Assembly: GCA_936450465.1 (NCBI GenBank)
Contig: OW388291.1
Coordinates: 39,892,873-39,956,872 of the forward strand
DNA from: Gibbula magus
Lineage: Eukaryota > Mollusca > Gastropoda > Trochida > Trochidae
Direction of reading: 5' to 3'
DNA: 64,000 nucleotides
The translations under genes were made by a program, and so were the position numbers. The notes under the pieces were generated by a model. That model ran no database searches. It was given only the letters and a program-made list of their open reading frames with translations, and was not told where the DNA came from. Below are positions 11,053 through 23,450 of this stretch, piece by piece (within the stretch, counting starts at the first letter, position 1; each line of letters opens with the position of its first letter).

Positions 11053-14000
11053 CAGTGTCCAATCTAGAACTGGAAACCAAGGGGGGATTTGTCCCCCCTT
11101 CATGTAGAAAAGAGGGGGGATTTGAAAAAACAAGGGGGGGATATTGATTTATTACAAACTGTTTAGATATTCATATATACTGTACTGCTGTAACCTCATC
11201 ACTGAAAATAAAAAAATAACAATCAAAATGAAAGCTGTGTTTGTACTTTTTTAATCCTGCAACTTTAACTTCAATATTCTTTTACAATGCAATATACAGA
11301 CCAACAACACTGTATCTTGTATGTATTGTCAATTTCAGACTCATTTTAACTTACATACTTTTATCCAATTATTAGCAAACAATCACACTTTGAAACTGCC
11401 TTTTAAGTCAGTAATGACTGAGTATGACTGAGTGAGAATAGTTGACTTGAACTTTATTAACCAGATTGATTCCTCTGATTCACACACTGATACAAGTTGT
11501 TGGATTCTTGTAAATCAGTTCATTTAAACTTCAGGCAGTCGAAAGTCTCAGATGACGTATAATATGATGTTCACTTACTCAAATTCAGGTCTGATTGACT
11601 TTACATCACAGTTACTTGTCACTACTAGATGTCTTGTTGAAAGAAAATCGCTGAAAGATTCTTCTTTGCTTCTTGGTCTTGAACTCCTCAAGGGCTTTGT
11701 TTGAATCAAACTTTGAGATAGATGGACCCTCAATGCTAATGATCATTAACTCTTTGAGTGCCTTCTCACTGAGTCTGTTTCTGTGGGATGTCTTTATCAT
11801 ATTCTGGCTAGAGAACCTCTGTCACAGATGGCAGTCTGGCCTGGCAAACTTAACCCAATGCAGGCAAGTTTCAATAGGTTTGGAAACATATCCTTGTGAC
11901 ATGCATGAATGAGTTTCCATAATTCTGCAAAATTGTCTCTTGCATATTTCTGTTGAAGTAAAAGACGTTTCAGCAAGTCAAATTCTTTTTTAGTGGAACT
12001 TGATTCAATGAGAGCAGGAATCTCACCCTTGGGGTTGCCATATTGAGAAATCCACACCTCTAATTTTTCCTCACCATGACTGTGAAGATTCCTTTCAGTC
12101 TCTAAATCCCAGCACATCAATGGAAGAAACCACTGTAAGACTTTCTGGGGGGAATCTAGTATTGAGATTTTCAATGAGTCTCTCAATAAAGGTAGTCATA
12201 GTTGATTTCACAACTGATTCCTGTGATTTTTGTACTTCAATTCATGTCCATAGAGGTGATTGTTATTTGTCAACAGAGAGTTGAACTCCTGTGCATGGTG
12301 ACCTTCATTTTCCTTTAGGTACTGGAGCTTATCAACAGTACAAGCAACTACTGGCTTCAGTGAAGCAACATTCAAACTGTCTTTCTGCATCACAAGATTA
12401 AGCTCAGGTTTCACTAATATTACGTCCACGATATTCCAGGTCAAGGCAGAAAATTTGTAGTTGGTGATTGATTTCAAAAGTCCTGTAGCCTTTGGATCCT
12501 TTGCTAGCTCCGTTGATTGAAAATAAACCACTAGACTGTTCCAGGATTTGTAGATGGCTTCCAAAACATTATAGAAACTGAACCAACGGATATCATGCAT
12601 CTCCTTTACTTTAATGTGCGGCTGATTTAGCAATTCTTGTAACCTGGCAAGTCTGCTGCTACGAACTGAAGACCCCTTGAAATAGTAGTACAGGCTTGTG
12701 AGTGTTGATTTATACTGTTGCATGATGTCAATCTTGGCAGCAGATTGGCTTGTACACAATGCGAGTCTGTGTTCCACACAATGTATGTTGACCAGAAATG
12801 GTGAGACTCTTCTCAGCTGGGCATCCACACCATTTCTGCACCCAGTCATTACACTGGCCCCATCGGAGCCAAAACAAAGAATTTGTTTCTCATTGACACC
12901 AATGTCCTTGAAAATAGCAATGAGTTTCTGGGTTATGGCATTTGCACCCTTTTCACTTAAGTCAAAATTGCCTAGAAAGTGGGATTTCACATCAAAATTG
13001 CTGTCCACAAATTTAACATACACAATGAGTTTTCCTGTCACTGAAATGTCTGTGCTTTCATCGATTAGAATAGCTACACAGTAAGCATCTTTTAAATCCT
13101 CAATTATCTGAGCCATGATTGTGTTTGCGATTGCTTCTCTAATGTCATCAGCAACATGTCGTGACCTGTAAGATGCATTGCCCCCAATGTTAAGATTTTT
13201 AACATTGGTACAGCCTTCCTTTTCCAATAATTCTAACAGAGAACTATATTTTTCGATAGAAATGTTTTCTTTGCAAAGCCAGTACACTGTGTCAATAGCA
13301 GATTTAACTGCTAATTCCTGATTGGATAATATATTTGCCACCGATGTCTGAATTGTGGTTTGTGATTTCGTTTTGGCAATTAGGGACAGCTGATGATCAC
13401 CTGTCTGTGCATGTCTGGATAGTGTAGAGGTGCGAAAGTTATTGCAACCATTACCAGTAAAAGTATTGATCATTTTATTTTTCGTACAATAATCACAAAT
13501 GATCCATGTTCATTTTGTGAAAGCCATGGCCATTCTTTTAACCATTTTTTCTGAAATAGGCTTGGTTTGGACTTTTTAGAGTCAGAGGGACCGGGGGCAG
13601 TGTCATTGTCGGTATTTTTATCACGTGATTCACACTTTGACTCATTACCATCATTACAAGTCGTGTCTGACTCGCTAAAATCGTTTGATTCTGTTATTTT
13701 CTCAGTAACATTGTTTTTGAAAAAATCTGTTATCATGCGTTTGCGTGACATATTCTTCAAAGACCATATGATTCTATTCAAATCGTCTGCATGTTTCGTC
13801 TGCACGAGATGGTTATATGTAATTTCGAAACCAAAACTAAAACGACCTTAGTTGCTTAAAATGATCTACGAAAATGAAGGTAAAATGATTTACCGTAAGA
13901 AATATTAACATATTCTCATATCTAAATTTTTTAGTAAGTGATTAAAAAATTAATTTATAATAATTCATTTAAAAGTTTGATTAATTTTCGTACTGATGTA

Positions 14001-14300
14001 AGTTGTTTTTCGTTCTGACATTTCGAAAAAAAACTGCAATACAACCAAGGGAAGTCACTCTATTTCCTTTTGTTAGCGATCGTACAGTTTATCGATAGCT
14101 TCGTTTTAAAAACTTGTGTTGTATTTTGTAAATAAACCTCGTCTTTTTTTGCTTTCGATAATATAAAAAGGATAAAGGTAGGAGAACTATTATATTTAAT
14201 GTACAAATTTACTGTGTGCGACAGATCACGCTAGGATATTTTTACGATTTAATATTTTTTAGTTTGAATCGCGCAACCGCGTGTCCTAGATTGGACACTG
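11053..14300 (-). mobile_element. hAT DNA transposon inserted in the L1-like LINE
   Basis: Terminal inverted repeats begin CAGTGTCCAATCTAG at both ends (left 11,053; right end 14,300). ATCTTG is duplicated directly outside (11,047-11,052 and 14,301-14,306). hAT duplications are usually 8 bp; only six bases are identical here. Near the left end there are runs of G around GGGGGGATTTG repeated three times (11,079-11,142). The interior holds a transposase gene on the minus strand. About 0.5 kb on each side of the gene (to 11,600 and from 13,860) is AT-rich noncoding sequence. Confidence 0.85.
11612..13805 (-). pseudogene. hAT transposase (TTF/BED finger type), frameshifted
   Basis: The N-terminal part (13,805-13,470) is acidic and low-complexity, ending KKWLKEWPWL. 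After a one-base frameshift the zinc finger follows with CDYC near 13,490 and STLSRHAQTGDHQ. Then comes the core (421 residues, 13,473-12,208) with IDESTDIS and FGSDGASVMTG, which supply two acidic residues of the RNase H-like catalytic fold, plus CVEHRLAL and RWFSFYNVL. The C-terminal dimerisation part is in other frames (12,186-11,797, then 11,800-11,612 with NRLSEKALKELMIISIEGP). The enzyme would cut and paste the element. At least three frame breaks make this copy inactive. The domain layout resembles host proteins derived from hAT, such as ZMYM6 or SCAND3-like proteins. Confidence 0.8.
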
Positions 14301-15835
14301 ATCTTGAATAAATCTAAAAATCCAAACATTTAGATCTTTCCAAAAGAACTTGTAGAATTCTACAGGAAATCCATCAATTCCAGGGCTTTTATTATTCTTC
14401 ATATTTTTTACTGCTTGTGATATTTCCATCATGTCTATGTCCTTTTCTAGTGTGCCTCTCAGCTGGTCACTCAAAGTTGGAGTTACAATATGGTCTAGGT
14501 GATCATCATGTTCATAATTCTTATTTGTAGCATAAAGATTTTTTATAAAATCCTTGAAGTTCATGTAAGATTGATTTACTGTCAGTGATTTCTTCATTCT
14601 TATCTGTAATAATTTTATTTATTGATTTGCTGACATAATTCCTATTTTCTAAGTGGCAAACATACTTTGTTGGTTTTTCTCTTTCTTCATACCATAAGAT
14701 CTTATTTTTCAGTTGAATTCCTCTTATCTCTTCTTCTTTAATTTGTAGTAATTCCATTTTCAATTTTGTTAGATCAGATATAAGGGATTCATTAATATTT
14801 TGAAAATCTTTTCTGATATTGTCTTCACAATCCTTTATTTTGGTTTCTAATTCATTTGTGTTATCTTTTCTTTTCTTTTTAAGGAATGATGAAAAAGAAA
14901 TTGACTTTCCCCTAACTTTCATCAGAAATGTTTCCATGAATAAGCTATCATTTAAAATCAGCATAATCAAAATTATCTTTAACATTAGTTTCAGTTTCTG
15001 AGTATTCTTCAATTGTATCTCTCAATATTGATCTAACTAAGTCAGGATATTCAGGATGTAAGAGTAAGGAAGTATTGACTTTCCAATAACCCCTTCCTCT
15101 TTCCTGATTAATGGAGTTGGAGAAAGAAAGCTAATAGCTGAGTGGTCTGATTTATAACCAGGAATGATATCAGAATCAAGTGAAATATTTACTAAGTTTT
15201 GTGAGATCAAAAAAAAATCTAATCTAGCTTGTTTTCTAGGTTTTCTTCTCCACCAAGTATATTTTCTTAAATCAGGATTTAATTCTCTCCAAATATCAGT
15301 TAGATCAAGTGATTCTAATTTGTCTAAGACAATATCTCTGGCCTGAGGATTGTTAATGTTTTTATAGTTTTCCAGATCAGAGGCAGGGTCAATCACCGAA
15401 TTCCAATCTCCAACAATAGCTACGGATTCATTTTCAAAGTGAGAAATGTTCTCAAAAAGTTAAATTGTAAAAGTTTGGGTCATCACTATTTGGTCCATAG
15501 AGATTTGTAACGGTAAATCTTGTGTCTTCAACAGTAACATCAGCAATAATATAATTGCCATTTTCATCTTCTAATGTTCTATGTATATTAAAATCAATAT
15601 CATTGTTGAAAAGGATAGCTACTCCTCTAGAATTTGATTTAAAAGGGGCAAGTATACCCTGTAAACCCCATTAATTTTTCATCATATTCACATCTTTTTC
15701 CGCAATATGGATATCTTGCAAGCAAATTATTGAATATTTCTTTCTATAGCGATTCATAACTTCCCTTCTTTTATTTTTTTCTGCTAAACCTCTACAGTTA
15801 GCTGAAATAATTTTTATTTTCTTAATCTTATCCAT
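14301..15835 (-). pseudogene. L1-like ORF2, endonuclease and linker
   Basis: ORF2 begins with ATG at 15,835 (MDKIKKIKIISANCRGLAEK). The endonuclease motifs follow: SIICLQDIHI, YGPNSDD, GDWNSVIDPASD, ARLDFFLIS and PGYKSDHSAIS, the last being the SDH motif of the APE-type active site. The canonical E of the LQETH motif reads D here. The linker includes KPTKYVCHLENRN and NKSPGIDGFPVEFYK before the hAT insertion. Stops and frameshifts occur near 15,675, 15,450 and 15,030. In an active element the endonuclease nicks target DNA to prime reverse transcription. Confidence 0.8.
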
Positions 15836-16472
15836 AGTCAGGTGTTAAAAGAATTATATTCTTCATAAAAAAGCTATTTGAATTATATCTCATGTCAGGT
15901 AGTAGGTGAAAACAAGGTTCTGAATGAACAAATATATCAAATATCAAATAATGGGAACAGAGTTTTTCTATGATTTCTTCATCAGAGGAAAAATGAAAAT
16001 TTAAATGAAGTGTTGAAAAAATAAAATTTCTTCCTGTTTCTAAAATGTCTGAAAAATAAAACAAATAACTATGTACAAACATAAAAATCAAAAATGAGGC
16101 ATTGCATTGCTCAATGCCCAAAGCCCAGTGTTTACATACTTTAGAGCAACAAGTGTGCCAGAACATGACAGCTGATTGTCACATAAACATGACCCCAATG
16201 TCAAGGTCGGTCAAAGAAAAACACTGCCGACTGCATCCTCAATACATTATACAACTTGTAGTGGTATTGCGATATATATACTCCTACGATTGCATTAGAA
16301 CAGTGCTGCACATAGGTGGCATATTCCATGCATAAATACACACGGCAACAAGCCTGGTATCTCGTCGATAGGGCATAAAGTGTCAAAAACAAGCATGTTA
16401 TAGCAACTTACCCCAGTGAAGACACCGGCAACACACCCGGAAGCACTTATCAGCAGTGAATGTGTTCTAATA
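15836..16472 (-). other. L1-like LINE spacer between ORF1 and ORF2
   Basis: This lies directly upstream of the ORF2 start and ends at the Gypsy insertion point (ATAG duplication at 16,473-16,476). It contains open frames but nothing I recognise; it is probably inter-ORF sequence of the LINE. Confidence 0.45.
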
Positions 16473-16629
16473 ATAGTGTGAGACTTATTTCTTACCCGCC
16501 CCAGGAATGTAAGTTCCTGATCACACATAAAGGTTAACCCCTAACATGTGTGTGTGAAACCGGTAGCCACAACCTCAGACCAAATCTTCACATGCAAGAA
16601 AGAGAAACAACACAAAATATCTGCTCTAC

Positions 16630-16850
16630 ATATTTATTTAGTACATGCAATATATATATATCAGGGTCTCAGTCTTTATATAGACTTATTCAGCACATGC
16701 ACTATATATATCAGGGTCTCAGTCTTTGTGTAGACTTATTCAGCACATGCAATATATCTATCAGGGTCTCAGTCTTTGTGTAGACTTATTCAATACATGC
16801 AATATATATATCAGGTTCTCAGTCTTTATATAGACTTATTCAGTACATGC
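16630..16850. repeat. 50-bp tandem repeat inside the LTR
   Basis: Four copies are marked by CAGGGTCTCAGTCTTT (one reads CAGGTTCTC) at 16,661, 16,711, 16,761 and 16,811, an exact 50-bp spacing. It is present only in the 3' LTR, because the matching part of the 5' LTR is deleted. Confidence 0.9.
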
Positions 16851-16859
16851 ATATCATAT

Positions 16860-17830
16860 CATATGTCAGCAAAATACAGGCTCTGAGTAGTCACTCATAC
16901 CTGGTCAAATACACTTCCAATATGTGTTTATATAACACGCAAATACAAAAGTACGGGCAAGCATAAGCCAAATGAGGTTGACATAATGTGTCAACAAATA
17001 CAGACTCTGAATAGTCACTCAAACATGGTCAAATACACTTCCGAGATGTGTTTATATAACACGCAAATAAAGAAATACGGGCAAGCATAAGCCGAATGAG
17101 GTTCACAAAATGTGTCAACAAATACCAAGTCTGAATAGTTACTCAAACATGGTCAAATACACTTCCGAAATGTGTTTATATAACACGCAAATACAGAAAT
17201 ACGGGCAAGTATAAGCCGAATGAGGTTCACATAATGTGTCAACAAATACCAAGTCTGAATAGTTACTCAAACATGGTCAAATACACTTCCGAAATGTGTT
17301 TATATAACACGCAAATACAGAAATACGGGCAAGCATAAGCCGAATGAGGTTCACATAATGTGTCAACAAATACAGACTCTGAATAGTCACTCAAACATGG
17401 TCAAATACACTTCCGAGATGTGTTTATATAACACGCAAATAAAGAAATACGGGCAAGCATAAGCCGAATGAGGTTCACAAAATGTGTCAACAAATACCAA
17501 GTCTGAATAGTTACTCAAACATGGTCAAATACACTTCCGAAATGTGTTTATATAACACGCAAATACAGAAATACGGGCAAGTATAAGCCGAATGAGGTTC
17601 ACATAATGTGTCAACAAATACAGACTCTGAATAGTCACTCAAACATGGTCAAATACACTTCCGAGATGTGTTTATATAACACGCAAATACAGAAATACGG
17701 GCAAGCATAAGCCGAATGAGGTTCACAAAATGTGTCAACAAGTACAGACTCTGAATAGTTACTCAAACATGGTCAAATACACTTCCGAGATGTGTTTATA
17801 TAACACACAAATACAGAAATACGGGCAAAT
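16860..17830. repeat. 124-bp satellite array in the 3' LTR
   Basis: AAACATGG recurs at 17,021/17,145/17,269/17,393, a spacing of 124 bp, for about eight units. Units alternate between two subtypes (ACAGACTCTGAATAGTCACTC and ACCAAGTCTGAATAGTTACTC). This suggests a two-unit higher-order repeat of about 248 bp. Confidence 0.9.
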
Positions 17831-18410
17831 ATGAACCAAAAGGTATTAGCACAAGATGTCGGCAAATAAGCTTATGAATATATATACCAAGATGGCGGAC
17901 TCGACCCACACGTGATCTGGAACTCACCACGTCATGTCATAAATGACAAAGGCAAAGTTGATTATTTCATAGGAAGAAACATAATTAAAGATAAAAGACA
18001 ATACTAGGATGTGACTGACAGAAAACTAACTAATTACCTGATTAACATAATATGTGTGTGAAGTAACGACCCATTAGGGCCCCTCGAACGTGTGAGGGTC
18101 TACTTTCCAGCCTGGTCCTTTATAGCCTAACGTGACGTCTCACAACTTCCGTTGTGTAAGATGAATTAGTTCCACATGAAACCTTGACAGTCCCTTACGG
18201 AAACAGCCGAAGTACTTTAAATGTTCAACTTCCACATGCCTGACGCATGCGCGAACGGAAGCTACATCCTGGATCATCACTGACTGTCAACAAACACCGG
18301 AGAAAAAACCCCAGCACTCATATCGCGGAACTCGTGTTAATGGAGGCCAAACAAAATGTCAGTCCAGTGCTAACATCACTTCTGGGAGGTAAAAAACACT
18401 GTTCGTTACA

Positions 18411-18422
18411 TTGCCCCCCTCC
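18411..18422 (-). promoter_or_regulatory. Polypurine tract of the Gypsy element
   Basis: On the minus strand GGAGGGGGGCAA directly precedes the LTR start TGTAACG. This is the position and composition expected of the polypurine tract that primes plus-strand DNA synthesis. Confidence 0.75.
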
Positions 18423-19585
18423 TAGAGGCGACCTCAGGGCGTCCAACACTATACACGATCACAGTCCACAGGCTATATCCTGGTCATACACTTGAAATCA
18501 CAGTTCACAGGCAGTATACTGGTCACACTCATGAAATCCCAGTTCACAGGCAGTATGCTGGTCACACTCATATTAAATACTAAGTCAGTCACATCCTGAA
18601 AGAAATACATTCTTCCGATCATAAAACAAATACAAAGTTACAGAGTACAAGTCTCACCAATATCATACAACACATGATCACAAATCTTATTTGAAAACCT
18701 GTAGAGCAGAAAAGAAAAGAAACAATAAATATCTTAAACATAACAAGACAAAGAAAGAGGGAAAAAAACTGTGCCACGTGTTTTTAGAGGGGCCACAAAA
18801 GCTAGCACCATGCAGTGAACTTAACATAAACGTAATAAAATATGAACAATTCGCTACAATACCCCCCATACTACTGTAAGTTGTTCCCTATTTACCCATA
18901 TATCCAAAATAATTCCTAACTAAAATCTTATATCTTACGGAACTTAACAATCTTGGCTGATAATCAATAGGGAAAGTCGAACAATGACAAATCTTTCATA
19001 TGAACTCATACAATTCATACAAAAGTACTAACAACCATCCGGGCTCTAAGACTGTGAAGTACACTCAATCTTGGCCGATAACCGATATAGAAAGCCAAAC
19101 AAATACAAAGCTCTCATATGAATTCATACAATTCAGACAAAAGTACTAAAAATCACGCTGGCTCTAACGAGGCATACCGAAATACCAATTCCTGTATAAA
19201 CATATCATACAGATGCAAATCTCCACACAACATCTAGATTTTAACCTGATCAACCCAGACAACTCCGTCAAATTCAAATAACCTCCTGAATCAAACAAAA
19301 TCATAAAAACAAGCTTTGTACAGACAATCCAACTTCTGATTCGAACCTTACCAATCAGAACTAATATGTAATACCCAGACAAAGGTTTCCTCAATTGGTA
19401 GTTTTTGAAAAGAATCAATCCGAGTTTGCCAGTCACACATCTGAAAGATTCACTCACACATTTATGTCTAACACACAGAAGGCGTCACGTCTCACACTCT
19501 GTATCAGCTCATTCTGTGACTCGTACAAACTCAAGGAAAGATTTTAACGCTAAAATTTTGATTGCAAATATACGGGTCGAACGCC
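18423..19585. other. Gypsy 3' noncoding region with short tandem duplications
   Basis: It lies between the pol tail and the polypurine tract. It holds about three direct repeats near 18,459-18,575 (CACAGGCAGTATACTGGTCACAC type, roughly 40-bp spacing) and a pair of diverged repeats of about 120 bp at 18,948-19,050 and 19,068-19,170. No envelope-like gene is recognisable. Confidence 0.5.
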
Positions 19586-21980
19586 TTAACGAACGAAATC
19601 CTGGTACCTAGGATTCGGACGGACTTGGCGACCGACTCTAGTTACAACCCTACGATCTGACACAGCCGACTCCACGGAACTCGAACTGAGGTCCTGAACA
19701 CTCACCGCAGGAAGCTCATCCCTAAATCCACCAAAAGATCCCCCGCTACTGGTTTCAAAATCAAATTCAGCACTAGCCGGTGCCATGAACACACTAGACC
19801 CATTTTCTGACCCTACACCTCTGGTCGAAACAGTCCCAGGAGAACCCACCTCACCAACCACAAAGGAACCCCCAGTAACCTCCTCAGGAGGCAAATCACT
19901 GCCCGAAGGCACACTAGAAGAGCCTAAACTCCCAGACACCACCGAATCGTCAGAAACCACAACCCTCTGAGAACAGTCCTCTTCTGCTAGAACACCAGTG
20001 GAACCAACAGTCCCTGACTCATCAGGGACCTCCTCGATCACTGCAAGAACTGGATCTGGCCTAACAGGTACCCTGGGTCTAACATAATATTTAAGTTGAG
20101 GCCCTGCATCTTCAGAAACCTCACCCCATATCAGTCTCTACCATGCAACTAACACCTGGTATATCTGGTGGAATTCCAACCTCTACCTCCGGCTCTATAG
20201 AATGAGAAACTCCAGCCTTCACCTTCTTCAGACGATTAACATGTACCACCTCACGACGCACACGACCATTGATCTTACCCTTAATCCTCACCACAACCGG
20301 GTTAATAACCTTCATTACTTGTAAAGGTCCTACCCATGGTCGAGATAACTTTCTAGACCGTCCTTTCTTCACCCTAGGATAATGTAGCCAGACCAAATCG
20401 CCTACCTCTAAGGACTGTTCCTTAGCCTGCTTATCATAATGAAACTTCTGCCTCTTATGACTAGCTTCTAAACTACATGCCACCGACTGAAAAGCTTGCT
20501 GAAACCCTGACTTCATCTCTCTAACATATCTAGGAACGGTGACCTCTGCCTCAACTGGGGAACCAGACAAAATATCAACAGGCAAACTAACCTCCCTGCC
20601 AAAAACAAGATAGTTGGGAGAAAACCCGGTAGAAGACTGCTCTGAACACCTAAAAGACATGAGTACCTTTGGAAGATGAAGATTCCAATCCCGCTGGTTA
20701 TCCTGAACATACTGGCTGAGCATTTCAGACAAAGTCCTGTTAAATCTTTCTACCAACCCATCACTCATAGGGTGATATGGGGTAGTACGGGTCTTCTTAA
20801 TTCCCAATTCCACACACATAGCCTGGAACACTTTAGACTCAAAATTAGCTCCCTGATCAGAGTGTAAAGTCCCTGGCATACCGAACCTACACACGAACTC
20901 ATCTACCAGTTTACTAGCCACAGTCTCGGTCTCTTGGTTAGGAATAGCGTAAGCTTCTACCCACTTCGTGAAATAATCTTGCACGACTAAGATGTACTTA
21001 TTTCCACCTTGAGTTGTAGGCCAAGGTCCAGAATGTCGATTGCAATACGCTGAAATGGGTATCCTGACGTAAATCCTCGCAAACCGGCCTTCGGCCGAGG
21101 AATTGGAGCTTTTCTACGTGCACAAGCCTCACAAGATCTTACCCACACCTCTACGTCTTTCCTCCATTTTGGCCAATAATACCGAGCTCTGATCTTAGAG
21201 ATAGTCTTCCTGACCCCGAGATGACCCCCACCTGCTACAGACTCATGAACACCCCTTAACACCTCATTCACCATAGGTGAAGGAATCACTGCTTGCATCT
21301 TACCAGTACCCTCTAATTGTCTCATAAGAACCCCGTTACTGATCTTCAGTGAGTCCCACTGATCGAGCAAAGTTTCAACAAACTTAGTGACTGGACGAGA
21401 AACAAGGGAGATTTGACCTGACTCAACTGCCTGATACAAGGATCCTAAACTTTCTCTCTGAGCCTGCTCTAAAGGCGACTGAACTGTAGTGGCTAACACT
21501 TCTACCCAATGACACTGACGACAAGGTAAACGAGACAATGCATCCGCATTACTATGTTTAAGTCCAGGCCTATGTTTAATCTCAAAATCATAAGGAGCTA
21601 AAGCCTCTAGCCATCTGGCTACCTGTCCTTCTGGTGCCTTGAATCTCATAAGCCATGTCAAGGACCCATGGTCCGTTCGAATCAGAAACTTCCTTTGAGC
21701 AGAAAATGACGAAAATAAGCTGTCCCCTAAACTACCGCGAGAAGCTCGCACCTAGTGACGCAGTAATTCCTTTCTGGTTTTGACAGAGTACAGCTACCAT
21801 ACGCTACCACCCTTTCTTTCCCATCTACTACCTGACTCAAAACGTACCCCAACCCTTCGTTACTGGCGTCGGTGTCTAAGATAAAGTCCTTAGTGAAATC
21901 AGGATAAACCAAGACTGGCGCTGATATTAAAGCCTCCTTTAGCCTACTGAAAGATTCCTGACATGCTTCACTCCACTCGA
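19586..21980 (-). pseudogene. Gypsy pol remnant: RNase H, integrase, C-terminal tail
   Basis: From 21,980 leftward come the end of the reverse transcriptase (EWSEACQESF), RNase H (ILDTDASNEGLGYVLSQ, RTDHGSLTWLM, NADALSRLPC), the integrase zinc-binding domain (H..H..C..C from HESVAGGGHLG to CEACARRK, near 21,250-21,120) and the catalytic core. All three catalytic acids are readable (AIDILD, HSDQGANF, DGLVERFNRTL). A domain with RPWVGPLQVMK and a Ser/Gly/Glu-rich tail ending RVGRQVRPNPRYQD follow. There are frameshifts near 21,735, near 21,020 and between 20,118 and 20,041. Integrase would insert the cDNA, but without gag and reverse transcriptase this copy is inert. Confidence 0.85.
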
Positions 21981-23450
21981 AGCATAAGCCAAATGAGGTT
22001 CACATGATGTGTCAACAAATACAGACTCTGAATAGTCACTCAAACATGGTCAAATACACTTCCGAGATGTGTTTATATAACACGCAAATAAAGAAATACG
22101 GGCAAGCATAAGCCGAATGAGGTTCACAAAATGTGTCAACAAATACCAACTCTGAATAGTTACTCAAACACGGTCAAATACACTTCCGAAATGTGTTTAT
22201 ATAACACGCAAATACAGAAATACAGGCAAGTATAAGCCGAATGAGGTTCACATAATGTGTCAACAAATACAGACTCTGAATAGTCACTCAAACATGGTCA
22301 AATACACTTCCGAGATGTGTTTATATAACACGCAAATACAGAAATACAGGCAAGTATAAGCCGAATGAGGTTCACATAATGTGTCAACAAATACAGACTC
22401 TGAATAGTCACTCGAACATGGTCAAATACACTTCCGAGATGTGTTTATATAACACGCAAATACATAAATACGGGCAAGCATAAGCCGAATGAGGTTCACA
22501 TAATGTGTCAATAAATACAGACTCTGAATAGTCACTCAAAAATGGTCAAATACACTTCCGATATGTGTTTATATAACACGCAAATACAGAAATACGGGCA
22601 AGCATAAGCCGAATGAGGTTCACAAAATGTGTCAACAAATACCAACTCTGAATAGTTACTCAAACATGGTCAAATACACTTCCGAAATGTGTTTATATAA
22701 CACGCAAATACAGAAATACGGGCAAGCATAAGCCAAATGAGGTTCACATAATGTGTCAACAAATACAGAGTCACTCAAACATGGTCAAATACACTTCCGA
22801 GATGTGTTTATATAACACGCAAATACAGAAATACGGGCAAGCATAAGCCGAATGAGGTTCACATAATGTGTCAACAAATACAGACTCTGAATAGTCACTC
22901 AAAAATGGTCAAATACACTTCCGATATGTGTTTATATAACACGCAAATACAGAAATACGGGCAAGCATAAGCCGAATGAGGTTCACAAAATGTGTCAACA
23001 AATACCAACTCTGAATAGTTACTCAAACATGGTCAAATACACTTCCGAAATGTGTTTATATAACACGCAAATACAGAAATACGGGCAAGCATAAGCCAAA
23101 TGAGGTTCACATAATGTGTCAACAAATACAGAGTCACTCAAACATGGTCAAATACACTTCCGAGATGTGTTTATATAACACGCAAATACAGAAATCAGGC
23201 AAGCATAAGCAGAATGAGGTTCACATAATGTGTCAACAAATACAGTCTCTGAATAGTCACTCAAACATGGTCAAATACACTTCCGAGATGTGTTTATATA
23301 ACACGCAAATACAGAAATACGGGCAAGCATAAGCCGAATGAGGTTCACAAAATGTGTCAACAAGTACAGACTCTGAATAGTTACTCAAACATGGTCAAAT
23401 ACACTTCCGAGATGTGTTTATATAACACGCAAATACAGAACCGGGCAAAT
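21981..23450. repeat. 124-bp satellite array in the 5' LTR
   Basis: About twelve units of the same satellite as at 16,860-17,830. Two units (near 22,766 and 23,130) share an identical internal loss of ACTCTGAATA. A larger segment around them (near 22,500-22,750 and 22,860-23,100) is repeated, which points to unequal exchange within the array. Confidence 0.9.

Larger units (their letters stand above)
16477..18410 (-). repeat. 3' LTR of the Gypsy element (1,934 bp)
   Basis: The part 17,830-18,410 matches 23,440-24,043 nearly base for base. The LTR is long because it holds two tandem arrays (50-bp and 124-bp units). It contains CCTTTATAGCC near 18,116-18,126 on the plus strand, but I cannot assign a promoter or polyadenylation signal with confidence. 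Confidence 0.85.

Noticed and set aside
16548..16783. Two plus-strand frames of repeated residues
   Set aside because: They are translations of the 50-bp LTR repeat.
19785..19970. Plus-strand proline/threonine-rich frame
   Set aside because: It is antisense to the low-complexity tail of the Gypsy pol gene.
23114..23332. 72-codon frame with repeated residues
   Set aside because: It is only a translation of the 124-bp satellite.
16860..23450. Regularly spaced repeats resembling a CRISPR array
   Set aside because: The units are contiguous 124-bp satellite copies without unique spacers, they lie in a retrotransposon LTR, and the DNA is eukaryotic.
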